NCBI GenBank assembly: GCA_958496175.1
Contig: OY292279.1
Span: 21,700,001-21,764,000, forward strand
Reading direction: 5' to 3'
Source: Sisyra terminalis
Lineage: Eukaryota > Arthropoda > Insecta > Neuroptera > Sisyridae
Length of the DNA: 64,000 nt
Of this stretch, positions 1 through 13,639 are shown piece by piece (position 1 is the stretch's first letter; every line of letters starts with the position of its first letter). The notes under the pieces are model-generated. The model was not told the DNA's origin. It saw nothing but the letters and a program-made list of their open reading frames with translations, and searched no databases. The translations under genes were made by a program, and so were the position numbers.

Positions 1-1524
1 AAATCACCATTGAAAAATAATAAAGAAATTAAAAAAAATGATGCAATAGGTATAGTTCAAGCGATTTATAATTACTGAAGTCTCCACGCCCTATAATTTT
101 TGAATATTCAAAGCTACAAATTATAAGAGAAATATTGAAACAGTCACAGTGACGGGCCTATTATTAATATGCCTCCAACAGCGTTGAAAATAATCAATTT
201 ATTGAATGGAGATGTTTAGAGAATTTATCGGTCATCACCTTTTGGCTATTTTGTCAGTGAACTAATAGACAGGTGTAAATATAGAAAGGCACACTAAATA
301 CCACTCATGCGGAAAAGGTAGTTTACTTTAATAGATATGTATAATTAATGATGATAGAAATTAATATTTAAAGACCAATGTTAAAGAGAAAATGTTTTTT
401 TTTTATTTTACTTTTACTACAAACTAGAGACCAAGAGATCAATATTTAAATAAGCCTGGGGAAAAATGTATGCATTTAAAATTATTCCAAAAACTTGTTT
501 TAAAACTAGATTATATGTAGTTGCAGTTATCAAATGTTACTCCACAGTCGCATATATTTTAACCTTTCCATATATTTTCCATCTAAAATTCTGTCGTTTC
601 TAAATAAAATATTAGGCAGTCTTTTTGATTTTGTTGAACTAATATAAATAAATGAAGTTGTATAAGAAAATTATATTTTTAAGAAGAAAAATTCAAAAAG
701 AAATTTACGTTTTGTTGTCATTTGCTAAAAATACATTTAGTTATTGGATAGTTATAGTTGGTTTTATAAATTTGAGTAAACATTGTTTAAAAATAAACGG
801 ATTTATAATATGAGTAATTTTAATTTTATGTTTCTGTGGTATTAACTAAAATTTTTGGTGAAAGAAACGAGATGAATCATCTGTTTTCATAACATTTTTT
901 GAAAAATAACTTAGGTGCTTACTTAATTTTAGGCCAATTTACAAATCAGAATAATAATGGTTCTATAATACCAAAGTATTCAATACTTTTTTCAATAAGT
1001 GTAATGTGTTATCTCAATTGATAAATATGACTGATTTTATAAGAATTATTACTAAAAAAGTTATATTAGTGCAAAAAAGTTATACCTAACAAAAAAGGGC
1101 GTAAATTTAACCTGTACAAAGGGTTACAAAAATTATCAAATGTATTTTTGGTCTTAGAGGTATTTTTAGTAAGAAATAAATTAAAATTTTTACCATACAA
1201 TTGAGTATGATCATACCCGAATCATCCTTAGTGCTACCTTTGGGACTAAGAAAAATTTCGCCCCATTATCTAATAGGTGTATTATAATGAAACCGGAATT
1301 TGGCAATAAGTAATGGTGGCGGCTAATAGAAGGCCAACCAAACTATGTCCATAAGGTATTTTTTTTGTTTTGATATTTGACAAAAATTTTCAATTTGCAA
1401 AAGTGAAAATTTTTCAAAATTTCATCATTTTTAATATCATTGAATATGTCTTGTTTTGTACCTATAAAGTACGATTCGAAGACAGCATCGATTTTCTATT
1501 ACTATTTAAACAAAAACTACTATG
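1..1524. other. AT-rich non-coding sequence
   Basis: No open reading frame with family motifs, splice structure or clear repeat was recognised here. The stretch lies beyond the 3' end of the minus-strand PDZ gene. Confidence 0.5.
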
Positions 1525-1800
1525 GAATCACATCCAATGCTTGTCGAAGCTTACGTTGAGCATGCTCTTAGGAAATCTCAGTGTTTCAAGGAGTTTTGAA
1601 AAAATTAAAATGGCGATATTGACGTAGAGAACGAAGATGGTAGAAAACTACCGAAAAATTTTGAAGACATTGAATGGTAAGAGTTGTTGGATGAGAATGA
1701 TAACCAAACGCAACAACTTGCGATGGTAGATTTGAACCAAGGTTCAAGCTTTAGTGCGAAAAATGGTCAGAATATTAAAATAGTGAAATAGTGATAAAAT
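1525..1800 (+). pseudogene. Relic of a mariner-type transposase, N-terminal part
   Basis: One reading frame starting near 1537 gives a series of mariner N-terminal signatures interrupted by stops: LVEAYVEHAL, NGDIDVENEDGRK, NFEDIEW and ELLDENDNQTQQLA. These match the order seen in the helix-turn-helix DNA-binding half of mariner transposases, which bind the terminal inverted repeats. At least three in-frame stop codons fall inside the first 60 codons, so it is dead. No DDE/D catalytic region follows within reach and no terminal inverted repeats were identified, so this is an old truncated copy. The call rests on recognising the motif series, not on alignment. Confidence 0.6.
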
Positions 1801-1984
1801 AGCAATACAAAGTGATAGTACTGCGTGGTAATTCCCCTGGTCACACAGAAAAACGAGTGAAGGATACGATTGAATTATCCAGCAAAAGATTTTTTTTTCG
1901 GAACCCCGAATATTATCGCTTACCCAAATTTGCTGCTTTAGGCACTTGTCGTTAATGCCCCTAGTGAAAATCAAACATTTAACA

Positions 1985-3351
1985 TGGTATTTACGAATAA
2001 GATACTTGCAGATTAAGAGTTCGCGAATAAGTAAATTAAATGAAAAAATTAAATTAACTTTTTTCCAAATTTAAAAGAGTTTGACTATCATTTTCTCATC
2101 TATTAATTGCTTTTATACTTTTTTTAACACCACCAGGTTTGTGTTATAATCTACTAACTGACTAATTATTGGACTAGTTATTAGATGAATTAACCAATAG
2201 ATCATTATATATTATGTAGTAGTAAATAACTTTGCTTTTCACATAAAAATAATCATTTAAATTTACTACATTCATAAAAATGTTTAACACTTCCGCTTTG
2301 TCCTTAAAAAACAAGTTTTTAATAATTAGTATAAAAATATATAGGTAATCATTGTAAAGTTGTAATTAACGGAACCTAGCAATATTTTAAGGATTGAAAG
2401 TTATAATAAATCTTACATATAGTTGTACTGTAGCAAATTTTGGTTTCTTAAAAGAAAAAACAGAAAATAAGTGGTTTTCCTAAATTCTACTTTGAAACAT
2501 CTTCAAGTAATTTGTCTTTTAATTGCTGTTTTTCGATAAAAGATAAATAATGAAGTAATAATTCGATAAATAAATAATGAAAAAAATTGATTGAGTTATA
2601 TTAAAGTAAAAAATGACAGTGTTACTAACTCTTATTGATGTGATTCCTCATGAGATTCTGCTACCACTGTAATCTATAAACGTTAATAAAACGCATTGCA
2701 TAATTTATTACAAATATTTTTGAATTATAAATTTATTTTACTTTCACTCTGATTTAGTATTTTAAATATTTAGTGGGAACATATGTAAACATAGAAAATT
2801 TTCGATTTTTTTTTTTTTGAGGAAAGCACTTCTTTGTATTCAAATTTCAATTATCTCCTTCTCGGAAATTCTTCCAAAACTTGAGACTTTAAAAATGCAA
2901 TATGAGTATATAAAACCCAAAACGAAACAACTTGTTTATATTATAATTGATTTACATTTAAATTTTTTTATAGGATACTAGACCCACAACGCAATATAAA
3001 TTAATCACTTTGTTAGAAGATAGATTGAATCTACGCACTTGTAAATAAAATATTAATTTAAATAGAGATAACACATTTAAGATTAAATAGAGATTTTTTA
3101 GTTGAAAACAACTTTTCTGTTATCAAATAAATTTTCTATGATAATGTACAAGTAATATCTCTCGAATTTCACAGGAATTGAAATAGTATTCAGTTCATTA
3201 AATTTTCTAAATTTTGAATGATTTGTCGAAATTTTAATAAACAGTTGAAAATACAAAAATAGAAATACAGAAATTGAACAGATGAAAAAAGAAACTGTAA
3301 CGTGAAAATCAAAAAAACATTTTTAATCTTGTTAATAAAGCTCCCAAACTA
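1985..3351. other. AT-rich non-coding sequence
   Basis: Nothing recognisable was seen: only short low-complexity A/T runs, with no gene, palindrome or known repeat family member. Confidence 0.4.
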
Positions 3352-3539
3352 GCCTACTGGTGGCTGAGTGGTCAAATTGACCGCTCAAAAACTGATAGGC
3401 ATTGGATTCAAATGGATTCAAATTGGATGGCATTTCGTAATGAGCAAATTTTCAGTATTTCTTAGTTTCCGGAATTTTATAAACCTTAGAGTTGCTAAAG
3501 ACCTGAGTAGTTAAAACGCGACAAAAAATAAATTAAAAG
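3352..3539 (+). repeat. tRNA-derived SINE, copy 1
   Basis: The head GCCTACTGGTGGCTGAGTGG carries an RNA polymerase III A-box-like block and is followed by a degraded B box. A shared body ends in the family tail with TTAGAGTTGCTAAAGACCT. The same ~160-190 bp unit occurs ten times in the window, in both orientations. The head resembles a type II (Ser/Leu-like) tRNA, but no cloverleaf can be completed, so it is a SINE and not a tRNA gene. This copy has an internal duplication around GGATTCAAAT. Confidence 0.8.
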
Positions 3540-3543
3540 AAAC

Positions 3544-3779
3544 GCTCCCTAATCAATGAAACTACATAATTTGGAGTCGGCGTCAAAGTATCGAATTCAC
3601 AAAGTAATGGTTTCAAGTACGGAATTATAGCCATTGAAAGTCAGCTTATTAAATTACGCAATTGGTAAGCGGAACCTACAAAGATTTTTTTTAATTATTT
3701 GAATAGAATACTTTAATAATGGCTAGCATCTTGTTGATTGACGCCGACTCAAAACTAATAGTTTCATTGGTTTGGGCTC
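3544..3779. mobile_element. Palindromic MITE with ~36-bp inverted ends
   Basis: The left arm (3549-3586) and right arm (3738-3773) are inverted copies sharing ATCAATGAAACTA and GAGTCGGCGTCAA with a few mismatches. There is no coding capacity between the arms. It abuts the SINE at 3352-3539. Target-site duplication is not obvious. Confidence 0.65.
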
Positions 3780-6700
3780 TTAGTTATCAATATTATTTTA
3801 TTTTTGTTTGTAACTTTTCAGTTCCTTTCTTAGTAGATTCAATTTTAAGTTAATTTTTTTTAATTTTTTCAATTTCTAGTAGCTGTGATTTACTAGTTTC
3901 CACCTACTTAATTGTTGTGTATGTGTGTACTATAATATCGGCGACCTAAAGTGTTAACATGCTAAGTCTGTTTTTAATTTTTTCTGTTCCATTACGAAGG
4001 AATTTAAAAAGTTCTATCGAATGACAAACTAATTAATCTTTTTAAAAAATAAAATTTCAATATAACATAACATGATATATAACATGAAACGAAAACTTGA
4101 TATCTATACTAACTTTAGTAGCCTTTATTCAATTTTTTCCTGCCCCTGTAAAAATTGTTCAAATAGGCTTGATAGGTTATCACTTTAGATATTTGTTTGT
4201 AGATATTTGTTGCATCAATTTTTCAAAAAATTCAAACTAATAGGGTCAACCTTGAATTGAGTTCTCTACAATGAAATATTAATTGAGAATATCCGTTAGC
4301 CCAAAAAAGTTATTTCTGTTTTTTCGGATGAAACGTTTTTATCAATTTTTCGGATACTAGAAAATATTTGGTGTATATCATATTTTCATATAGAATTGCT
4401 TGAAATAAGCTCAAAATTTTGATGCGTCATTTGAAATAAGTTTTAAGGAAAATTACTGATTTTTTAATTTGTTAAGACTGCTCTTTAAAATTTATATTTA
4501 TATTCCAATTGCTCTGCATTTTCGATTGGAGATAGCTAGTTAAAGATTATTAAGTGAATATCTTCAAATATTCAGCTTTGGACATTTTTTGAGTTATAGG
4601 AAATTCAACTCAATTTGTAAAGACAGATTTACAAAAATAGATCATTTTCTCGTATCATCGCATTTTGTTATTTTTTCGGTTATAGAAATGCAATAAAATA
4701 TCAATCGATCCAAACGATCTATTCTTCTATTCACTAATATTTTTCGGGTACTTTGTGAAGGTTTAGTAAAATTTTAACTTTTGAAATTACTTAAAACAAA
4801 AGAAAGAACTTCTTTTTCAATACAATTAATCGAAAACCCCTAGTGAGTGTTCGTATTGACGAAATTTAGCTACTCATACGTTAGTTTTCTCCCAATTTCC
4901 AGGAACGGAATATTTTTAAAAACAATAGTTTAAAATTAATTTTGTGAAATCTTTTAGATTAAGATAATGGATTTTATTCTAAATTTAACTATCAATCAAC
5001 CCCTATTTTTCTGTCCTTAGAAGACGATTTAAATTTTTAAATTTGCATGTGACCAGCTTCAATGTATACCATATTTATTTTAAATTTAGTTTATAAGTCT
5101 TCAATCATACCTTATTTTACCATATTTAGAAGGTGATTTTAAATTATTAATTGAAATAGCCCCCATTTTAATATATTTCCTTCGGCATAATTTGGATACG
5201 TTTCAACAATAATTATGAATATCATATTTTTCTGTTAAATAAAAATTAACTATTATAATTAAAAACTTAATTTTCAGGCCTCAAAAATTACGGGTCCTAG
5301 GCACGTACCTAGGTTGCCTAATCCTTAGCCCACGCCTTTGTATATACAAAAAAAGTTTTTTTTGTCGGTTTATAACATTGACGGTAACGATTTAAAATGA
5401 AAATAAAATATATAATTTGTAACACGTAAGTACATTCAAAATAATTTATTAAAATATAATTAAATAAATGTAAGGAAAAAATTCTTCGGTTTTAAACTTA
5501 AAGAAAAATAGCTTTTGACTAATACAGTCAACCCCAAAATTGCAGGATCTTCGGCATCAACGATTTTTTAATATTTATCTATCCACTAAATAATTGATGA
5601 AATATCATACATTAAAACTTTTTAATTAAGCTGTGTACTTTTATCCTATTTCCTGGATTAGGTACTGTCAATTACAGAATAGAACAGAATTTTAAATTCT
5701 CCAAGTTTAAACATTGTCTTACCTATAAAAACCACAAAACTAACCAAAGACGCAATTTTTAAAAGAAAAAAGGATCATAAAACAGGATTATACGAATTAT
5801 CAAAGCATCAATGGTTTTATTTCTTTTGCATTTTTTTTTTTTGGTTCCATAATACAAAATTTTTAAGGTACTAACGTCAATGTTTCTCTTTCAAATGTAG
5901 ACCCACTTTTTAAACAGAAAAAGATTATAACTCAAAGCTTAAAGAATATTGGTTAAAAAATAAAGCTCTTGACCTTACAGTATCCTATATATTTAAAGCT
6001 CTATTTTACTGATCAACTTGCTTCAATTTTTGTCTCGTGCGCATGACCATTGCAAATTTGGCGCTTATGCCTTCGTGCTTATGCCAGCTTGTGCCATTAA
6101 GTTAAACTAGTTGCAATTGAAAATCTAATTCCTAAGAAATTCATATAATACAACTTTAATATAAATTGCTTGAATTTAAACTTAAATTAAGAATATAAAA
6201 TACAAATCGATGTTTATTAATATTATCACATACACTTAATTGCCTTTCAAATAAATTAAATTCATTATAAATCAAACAATGAAATTTCAATGAGGTAATC
6301 AAACCTGAACTTTTAAACGTAATACTTTCCGTTACTAAAAAGCGGAAAATATAAATTATATTAGGATTACCGAGGTCGAAAATAAGTAGGAGTGCCTTAT
6401 TTGTGACACATGACTAATTTCAAGTTTAATTTGCGAAGATATATTTAATAAAAATGTTATTTCTTTGACGAAAATAAATGATCAAATATACTTAGTTCAA
6501 GTTCAATGAAAACTGAATTTATTTTCGACACAATTTATTCTATTTTAACCATAATATAACATTGCATTGATGTGTGAATGTAACAGTTAATTTTGCAATT
6601 AATTACAATGAATTTCTACAACAATGTAATATATTATTTTGAATTTCCTGTAGGTATCTATTTGTACAAAACTTGTATACTACAAAAACTAAAAAAATAT

Positions 6701-7080
6701 TTATGAAAATTTCGAACTAATGATTTACATTAAATTATTAGAGGATTTCCTTGTTTTGACTAAATAAAATATTTTCAAGTCAAAAATAGAAAGAATATTA
6801 ATGTAAATAGAAGGAAGAGTTTGGAAAATAATAACTATAACTGCTTGTTATTAATGATTTAGGAAATAAATAATAAAATACCTGTGTAATGACGATAGAA
6901 TAGAAACTCGAAATTTTTGAGTGTTAAAAATGTTTCCAACAATTCAAAAAAAAATCACTTCTAATCACTTAATCATCACCAAATTGCGGGTTAATTAAAT
7001 GTCTCATCACTCACAGTCATTAAAAACTAGTCACCCAGAAGTAAACTTGTGAAATCAATACTTAGAAATGTTCGAAAATG
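3780..7080. other. AT-rich non-coding sequence
   Basis: No gene was supported. A short GC-richer patch near 5277-5340 (CCTAGGCACGTACCTAGG-like) may be the worn end of a transposon, but no partner end was found. Confidence 0.4.
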
Positions 7081-7224
7081 ATTTGCCGCCGTTTAGTTTC
7101 TACAATGTTGTGTGATTCGATTAGATTAACAATGATATCGAATCATGATGCGATGTTGATGATGTGATATATGCAAATGAAAGTAAATATATGAACATAG
7201 TTGTACAGAAAACTCAATGTAAAT

Positions 7225-7345
7225 GACTATGTCACAAAGTCACGCGGGGCCGCTTCTAATACATTACCGGGGGCCCATCACGTTCACCGGCTAGGCCCCC
7301 TCTTATTACCGGATATACGTACAAATGTGTAAACGGCCCCCTTTT
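7225..7345. promoter_or_regulatory. Isolated GC-rich island, possible regulatory element
   Basis: A ~110-bp block (GCGGGGCCGCTTC, ACCGGGGGCCCATCACG, GGCTAGGCCCCCTC, ACGGCCCCC) is far richer in G/C than the surrounding DNA. It has recurring GGCCCC/GGGGCC motifs and an upstream octamer-like ATGCAAAT at about 7172. No reading frame crosses it. It could be a conserved enhancer or promoter, or the end of an unrelated repeat. Confidence 0.25.
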
Positions 7346-8094
7346 TCTCGATAAGCTACATTATCACAAAAACGCATTCATTTAGACAACACCTAAACCT
7401 CAATGTCGCGATATATACATTCCTCAACATCTTTCTTTTCTTGTGACAAATATAAACATAACAATTAGTGGGTTTATTATAATTTCTTTTTCTCACGTCA
7501 ACGAAACGCCATATAATTTAGGAATATAAACCCTGTGCTCACTAGATTTCCATTGTTATGATTTGTCATAAGTGCTTATATAAATAAATCAACATTTTCA
7601 TTCAATTACGATTTATATTGTCAATGATGTTTTAGATCAGGGACTTTTAAAAAATTATTTCATATAGTGTATTTATTTCTGACGATTATTAAATTTATAA
7701 ATACCAAAAAAGGTTATTGATATCATTTCAAAGTAAATATTATGCATTTTATTTATCTTCAGTTTCATCGTTTAATATGATACCTGATTCCTTTTTATAA
7801 ATTAAAATAAAAAAGGATAAATTAAAATTTAAAAAAAATCCATTCTTTTCAGTTTTTGTAAACGATAATATAAGAAAATTGTCACCAATACTGAATATTA
7901 TGACAGTGATTTTCCTACTGATTTTCACCTATTTATAGTAGATAAAGAAATAAAAAGGGTAGATAGTTGTAAATATTTGGGTATGGCTTTTGACTGCCAT
8001 ATAAAATGAAGCAAATATGCATTAGAATTTGTAAAAACGGTCAAATACTTTACTTTTTTCCTCGCTTCTATTAGGTAACTTTGTTGTTAGTTTT

Positions 8095-8873
8095 TAAGGT
8101 GCAGATCTAATTATCTCATTTTTTACCTACTTTATTTCTAAGCACTTTATCGTGCTGAATTTTGGCACACCTACTTACTCTTGATGACAATGCATGAATC
8201 TGCCATTAAATTCAATAACCACCACGTATTTCTATTTTAATTAAAATTTTAACTATCAAAAACACTCCTGTTACCTACACCTTTCAAAGGCGCATGTAAA
8301 AGCAAGTCAATTTAAAGTACTTGTTGATATTAGTATGTTAAGTAAATTTTATGGCGCAAGTACTAGTTAATACTACCTTATAGTAACTGCTCGTGCAATA
8401 GTTACAGCTAACACAACTGATAATTGATAAAAATTGGCTATTGAATGAAATCAAAATGATAGTTGAAACAAATGACAATAATGAGTTAGTTCAAGTTTGA
8501 CAAAATGATTAACAAAATTGATTGTAAAATTTATTGAAAGACTAAAAAGGTGAAAATAAAAATTGCTTGCAATGAAAATATGCACTAAATAGTAAAAAAT
8601 AAAATTTTGAACTAAATCTTAGTACCGATTTCACTATCGATATTAAGACCATATTATAAGTCAATTGATGAGAATCGAAAACTTCCTAGTTGTGCATCAA
8701 AGTGAGGGGTGTAATTTTGTTTACAATTTGGTAATATGGACCACCCCTTGCGTTGATGTTTAACTTGATAGCTCACGATTCTCATTAATTGGCTAATATC
8801 GCCTTAATATCGATGGTGAAATCGGTACCAAGATTCAGTTCATAAATTCATTATTTACTTTTAAGTGTATATC
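8095..8873 (+). repeat. ~780-bp dispersed element, copy 1, ending in a foldback hairpin
   Basis: Most of this stretch recurs in inverted orientation at 12735-13560. Its last ~297 bp (8577-8873) is itself palindromic: the arms around TACCGATTTCACTATCGATATTAAG and its inverse near 8810-8835 match closely. The two halves flank a central part with GTGCATCAAAGTGAGG. No coding frame was seen, so it is a non-autonomous element of unknown class. Confidence 0.65.
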
Positions 8874-8917
8874 AATATAATGGTCAATATAATTAATATA
8901 TTGGTTCCCTCAAATAC

Positions 8918-9034
8918 AAGATTTCGTCCGGCGAATGGAGATGGCGCGGAAAGAAAAGTTTTGAATTTTATGCTACGTTAAACTTGGCTAAAGACTAAAG
9001 CGCCATCAGCATTTGCCGGACGAGAGTAAGTCTT
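8918..9034. mobile_element. 117-bp palindromic MITE
   Basis: Inverted ends carry CGTCCGGCGAATGGAGATGG on the left and the inverse of CGTCCGGCAAATGCTGATGG on the right, with a short AT-rich spacer. It is GC-richer than its surroundings and lies immediately beyond the foldback element at 8577-8873. Confidence 0.65.
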
Positions 9035-12000
9035 TTGGTAAAATAAAAAAATTAACATTGAGTGACACTCCAGGGCTTATAAATTGTTTCAAAATGAAAT
9101 AGATTATCTGCTCAAAGAATAAATCTAAAATTAAACGTATTAGCATCTTTGCTTTTCAGAACAAATTTGGAATTACAGATTATTTACTTGAATCTCAACC
9201 ACACTCAATTCATAAAACTGAACACTTAAGAAAGAAATGAAGTATAAGTCCCTTATAATTAATCTCATAATAAGAAGATAAAAAAAATTTTTGAAATAAA
9301 AATTGAATCCTGGCAATCAGTAATGCAGAAAAAGAAGGTGTGTTGTTACGGTATGTAATACTAATAATAACAATTTAACGCATTGTTTGATTGTGTGAAA
9401 AACATATTAAGTATGATGATATCATGCCAATTATGTCGGTATAAAAAAAATTAGCAACTTTTTTCTCATTATAAATTTTCCAGTATTTGATTATTATGTA
9501 ACGAAACATCGTTAGAAATGGACCAATATACGAAATAAATAGCTCGGAAACAAATATAATTTTGATTTAATTATAAACATACACCAAATACACACCCTTA
9601 AACTCCAAGGCAAATAAAATATAAATGAACCGAAAAGCAGACATTTTTTTTAAGTATTAGCTGTAATAAAATATTTAGATGACATCTATTTTCACGGTTG
9701 AACAACAACGGTAATTTTAATTTTCTAATTTGCATTGTTCTTTCGATCTGATATTTTGAACTATCTAAAGAATAACCCACGTTTACTCAAAGCAAGGTTA
9801 ATTAAATTTGTATTCTTCGATTTAAGTAGAGATAGTCATCATTTTTTTCAAACTACATAAACAAGAAGTATTTTAATTATCGTTCAATTCAAATCGAATG
9901 ACAAATTTAATGTAATAGCAACAATTGTTGTTGTATTTATGGATGTAATCAATTTAATTAAATTGGGATGAAAAGATTTTGTTGAATATAAATTCAAATG
10001 TCAGACTATATAAATATTTATGTTCAAATTTATTGAATTATTTATATTGTTCAATCAATACAAATAAAATCTTTATAAATTACCGCTGAGCCTAAGAGAT
10101 AAAAATTATCAAAAAAAACAAACCTATACATAAGTGTTTTGATATGAGTTTTGGGAAATTTTTAAATACTTTCACTGAAAATGTTAATATTATCCTACTA
10201 TAATTGAATGAATTGTGTAGGAAATTAATTTCGGAAAATTGTAACATAAACATACATTTCATATAACTAAATCTTTATGTGATTTACTATCATAATCATT
10301 CATAGCTCAGTAAACTATATGTTGTATACAAGTAGTTGAATTAATAACTTCCATTTCAATTAAAAAATCTTAGTTTTAATTTAATTTTAGCTAACTACTT
10401 AATATAGTTGTATATTAAAGAGTAGGTACACAAAAACAAGTATATTTTTTGGCCACCAGACATCGTGACCAAAGTGATCAGTTTCCAATAGAATTAATTT
10501 TGATAATTGATTTTTTTAACTCCAAAATTTTCCGCCCCTAAAATTTGCTGCTGTAGGCTATAGCTGTTCTAGCCTTATGGTAAATCTCGCTTTAGTTATC
10601 TCAGAAACTCAATTTACAATAAATAAATTGAACAGTTTTAGTGTACTTGCATCAACGATAAATAATAAAATGCAACTCTTGTTTGCTAAAACCACCAATA
10701 ATTTTAAGTCCAAAAGCCCTATGAAAGTAAATAAATCACCAATAATTGTGCAAAAAAATCAATTATATCGAAGTGTTACAACAACTATCGGCTAACCATT
10801 AGAAAACTACATTTTTTCAATTCGAACTTTTGGGAATCAAATGGGTTGAAATTTAAAAAAAAATACCGAATTTGAAAAACAGTGACTTTATAGAAATTTA
10901 TTTATAAAAGTTTTTCGTAATATTAAGTTAGAAATAATAGTGAAACACTACAAAAATAAACATTTATTAAATGTTCATCTATTTTATTTAGTTTATCTGA
11001 AAATTATGTCAAGATCATTCGATGAAAGACATCGTTATTGAAGTATAAATAATAAAGCGCGTTTTCCATTATTCTACTCGGAAAAATAAAAAATTTTTCC
11101 GATAAAAATCGATACAAGTATTTTAGTATTCGTAAAAACCAAACCGGTTAATTATTAAATAGCTGCTGTTGCCTTGATTTTCTACTATTATAAATTCAAT
11201 AAATTATCTTAATGTATAAATAATTTAGCTCGTTGTCTTTTCACTTATTTAATCTGATCGCAAAAATTGGTTTTTAATGCGGATTTCGAACAATAATTTA
11301 TTTAAAGTTCAAAAGAATTTTTTCGGTGTATTAAAAGAAAGAAAAGAATAGTAATTTATGAACTGTTTTTCTTAAGATTTTCAGAAATGACATAATTTTT
11401 GTCATCTTAATAGATATTCGTTAACATTAAGATAAATATGATGATTAATTCATGTGGTATTAACATTTAAATAGAATCTTAACAGTTTCATTTTTCGAAA
11501 AAAATGCAAATTGAGATGCAACAAAGGACTGAAGAAAACAATTCCTTATTGTAGGGATACAATTACAATAATTGAGCTTTGTTCTTAGAATCGTTTTGGA
11601 AAAATAATATTTGGAGTATATAATCAAACAAAAAACAGGTCCCATTTTAAATTACCATTGTATTTAAAACTTCTAAGTGTAAATTTTTAATAGAATGATA
11701 AATATGGGCCTAACATTCAATCTATATCTTTTTTCCCGAATAATACTATTATTAAAAAATTGTATAGTGAAAGAACGTGCCAAAAATGTATTTTATAGAA
11801 ATTTTATACAATAAAATAAATATAAGTTATATGAATTTAAAGTTTAAATTTTATAGTATAGTCGCATCTATAGATTTACAAGTTTGAATATTTATGGTAT
11901 AAATATTTTACTGAAAATAAAGGGTATTTTTTTCATAATTTCCTGCCCGCTTTGCTCATCTATTTCTACGTATCCTCTTTGTTTTGTTTGCCAAGCTTGA

Positions 12001-12250
12001 ATTATGTTATATAAATTTAGAAAATTCTCCGAATATTTTTTACAACTTTAAAAGTATTTTTCTTTTTGTTGCATTAAATTCTTTTCTAGTCGCTGAATTT
12101 TTTATAGGGGAATGTTTTTTAGAGGTTTTCAACCTTAAACAACAAAAACAAAATTTTAATAGCAATGAAACTGGCTTTATTCGGAGGCTAATTTTTGCCA
12201 TTATTGTATTTGACTCCGGTTATATTAATGGCGTGACTGGCGTGTAGATG
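9035..12250. other. AT-rich non-coding sequence
   Basis: Several short open frames exist but none shows domain motifs, biased codon use or splice sites. No repeat family member was recognised. Confidence 0.4.
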
Positions 12251-12560
12251 GTGCAATCTAGAAGTCCAATTTTTTCATTTTTTTTGCAACAATTTCGGTC
12301 GTATTTCACCAATAACTCCTTGAAGTTATATTCTAAATCATCACTCGTTTCTTGTTTATTAGATAAGTGACTTTTCAAATCCTTACAGAAATTAATCAAA
12401 TGGGGTTAGATCGAACGATTTTTATGGTCCATTAATAGGACCATTAGTGATATTTGGTCATCAAATGTTTGTTATGAGTAAATTAATTGTAACTTGCGCA
12501 TTGTATGGTATATGACTCCTTCTGTTGGAACCGAATATCAGCAAAATCAAAACTAGCCAG
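12250..12560 (-). pseudogene. Possible C-terminal relic of a Tc1/mariner transposase
   Basis: Read on the minus strand, the frame around 12300-12400 gives DLKSHLSNKQETSDDLEYNF followed by KELLVKYDRNCC. This is similar in layout to the LKxxVYxNKPxTxxELxxNI segment after the third catalytic Asp of mariner-type transposases. Stops and frameshifts are present. This is a weak pattern match only. Confidence 0.3.
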
Positions 12561-12734
12561 TTGAGGAACAAAAAATTAAGTATCTAAAACAAAACATACT
12601 AGACAAAAATCTACACAAATAAGCAACCAAAACAATTTTGCCAAGTCAAAGGTGTGAGCTTTTAAAAGCATAGTCGTAAATAAGTACATAAATTAAAAAA
12701 TATATGACAAAAAAACCATCAAAACCTCGTTTTT

Positions 12735-13560
12735 ATTAATAAAATGCACTGAAAAATAAAAAAAAAACATTATTAGCTTAATAAGTAATGATTTTAAATC
12801 GCTATTAAAGTGATGTGAGCCAATTAATGTGAATCGTAAGTTATCTAGTACATCAAAGTGAGGAGGGTTCCATATTATCAAATTGTAAGCAAAATTGCAC
12901 CCAACGCTTTGATGTACAGCTAGATACCTTATGATTTTCATTAATTGACAAATATCTCCTTAATATCGATGGTGAAATCGATAATTAGGTTCCTAAAATT
13001 ATTATTTTTTCTTTTTAGCATTGTATCAATTCAAATGAAGTATTGAAAGCCTTTTTTTTTAATTTTCTCCTTTCTAGGCTATCAAATCATTTTTAATATC
13101 AATTTTGTCAATCATTGTCTCAAATTTGAGCTAACTGAATGTTTTCATTTGTTTCAACTGTCATTTGGATTCAATTGGCAGGTTTTGTCATTTATCAGTT
13201 ATGTTGGCGGGGAATATTTTACGGGCAGTTATAATAAGTTAATATTAGCTACTATTTGTGCCATAAAATATGGGTACTAAACAAGCTAACATCAACAAGC
13301 ACTTAAAATTGCCTCACTTTTACATACACCTTTGAGGGTAGGCAATAGGAGTTTTGTCTAAAATTAAATTTTAATTAAAATAGAAATACTTGGTGGTTAT
13401 TAAATTTTACGATGGATTCATGTGGTGTCTTGAGTAAGTAGGTGAGTAGTAGGTAGTAGTAGAAGGTAAGTTGGTCTTGAGTAAGAGTAAGTAGATACGT
13501 CAAAATTTAGAACGATAAACTGCTGGGAAATAGGTAAAAATGAGATTATAAGTTCCATAC
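12735..13560 (-). repeat. ~800-bp dispersed element, copy 2 (inverted relative to 8095-8873)
   Basis: It carries the same foldback end (GTACATCAAAGTGAGG, CTTAATATCGATGGTGAAATCG) followed by the same ~450-bp body in the same order as copy 1 when read on the other strand, ending with the counterpart of the 8110-8170 sequence. A local insertion of AGTAG/GTAAG-rich simple sequence lies at 13430-13500. No coding frame was seen. Confidence 0.65.
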
Positions 13561-13639
13561 CTTATAAACCAAATAAAAAAAAAGTGACCTAATTGAAGAA
13601 TGCTCAAAAGTAGACCAGTCTTAAATGATAAAGAATAAT

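Noticed and set aside
1744..1974. Open frame on the minus strand with hydrophobic stretches
   Set aside because: It lies over and beside a mariner relic, begins in intergenic DNA and has no motif; a chance frame.
10577..10795. 72-residue plus-strand open frame
   Set aside because: Asn/Lys/Ser composition follows base composition; no domain, splice site or homologous pattern recognised.
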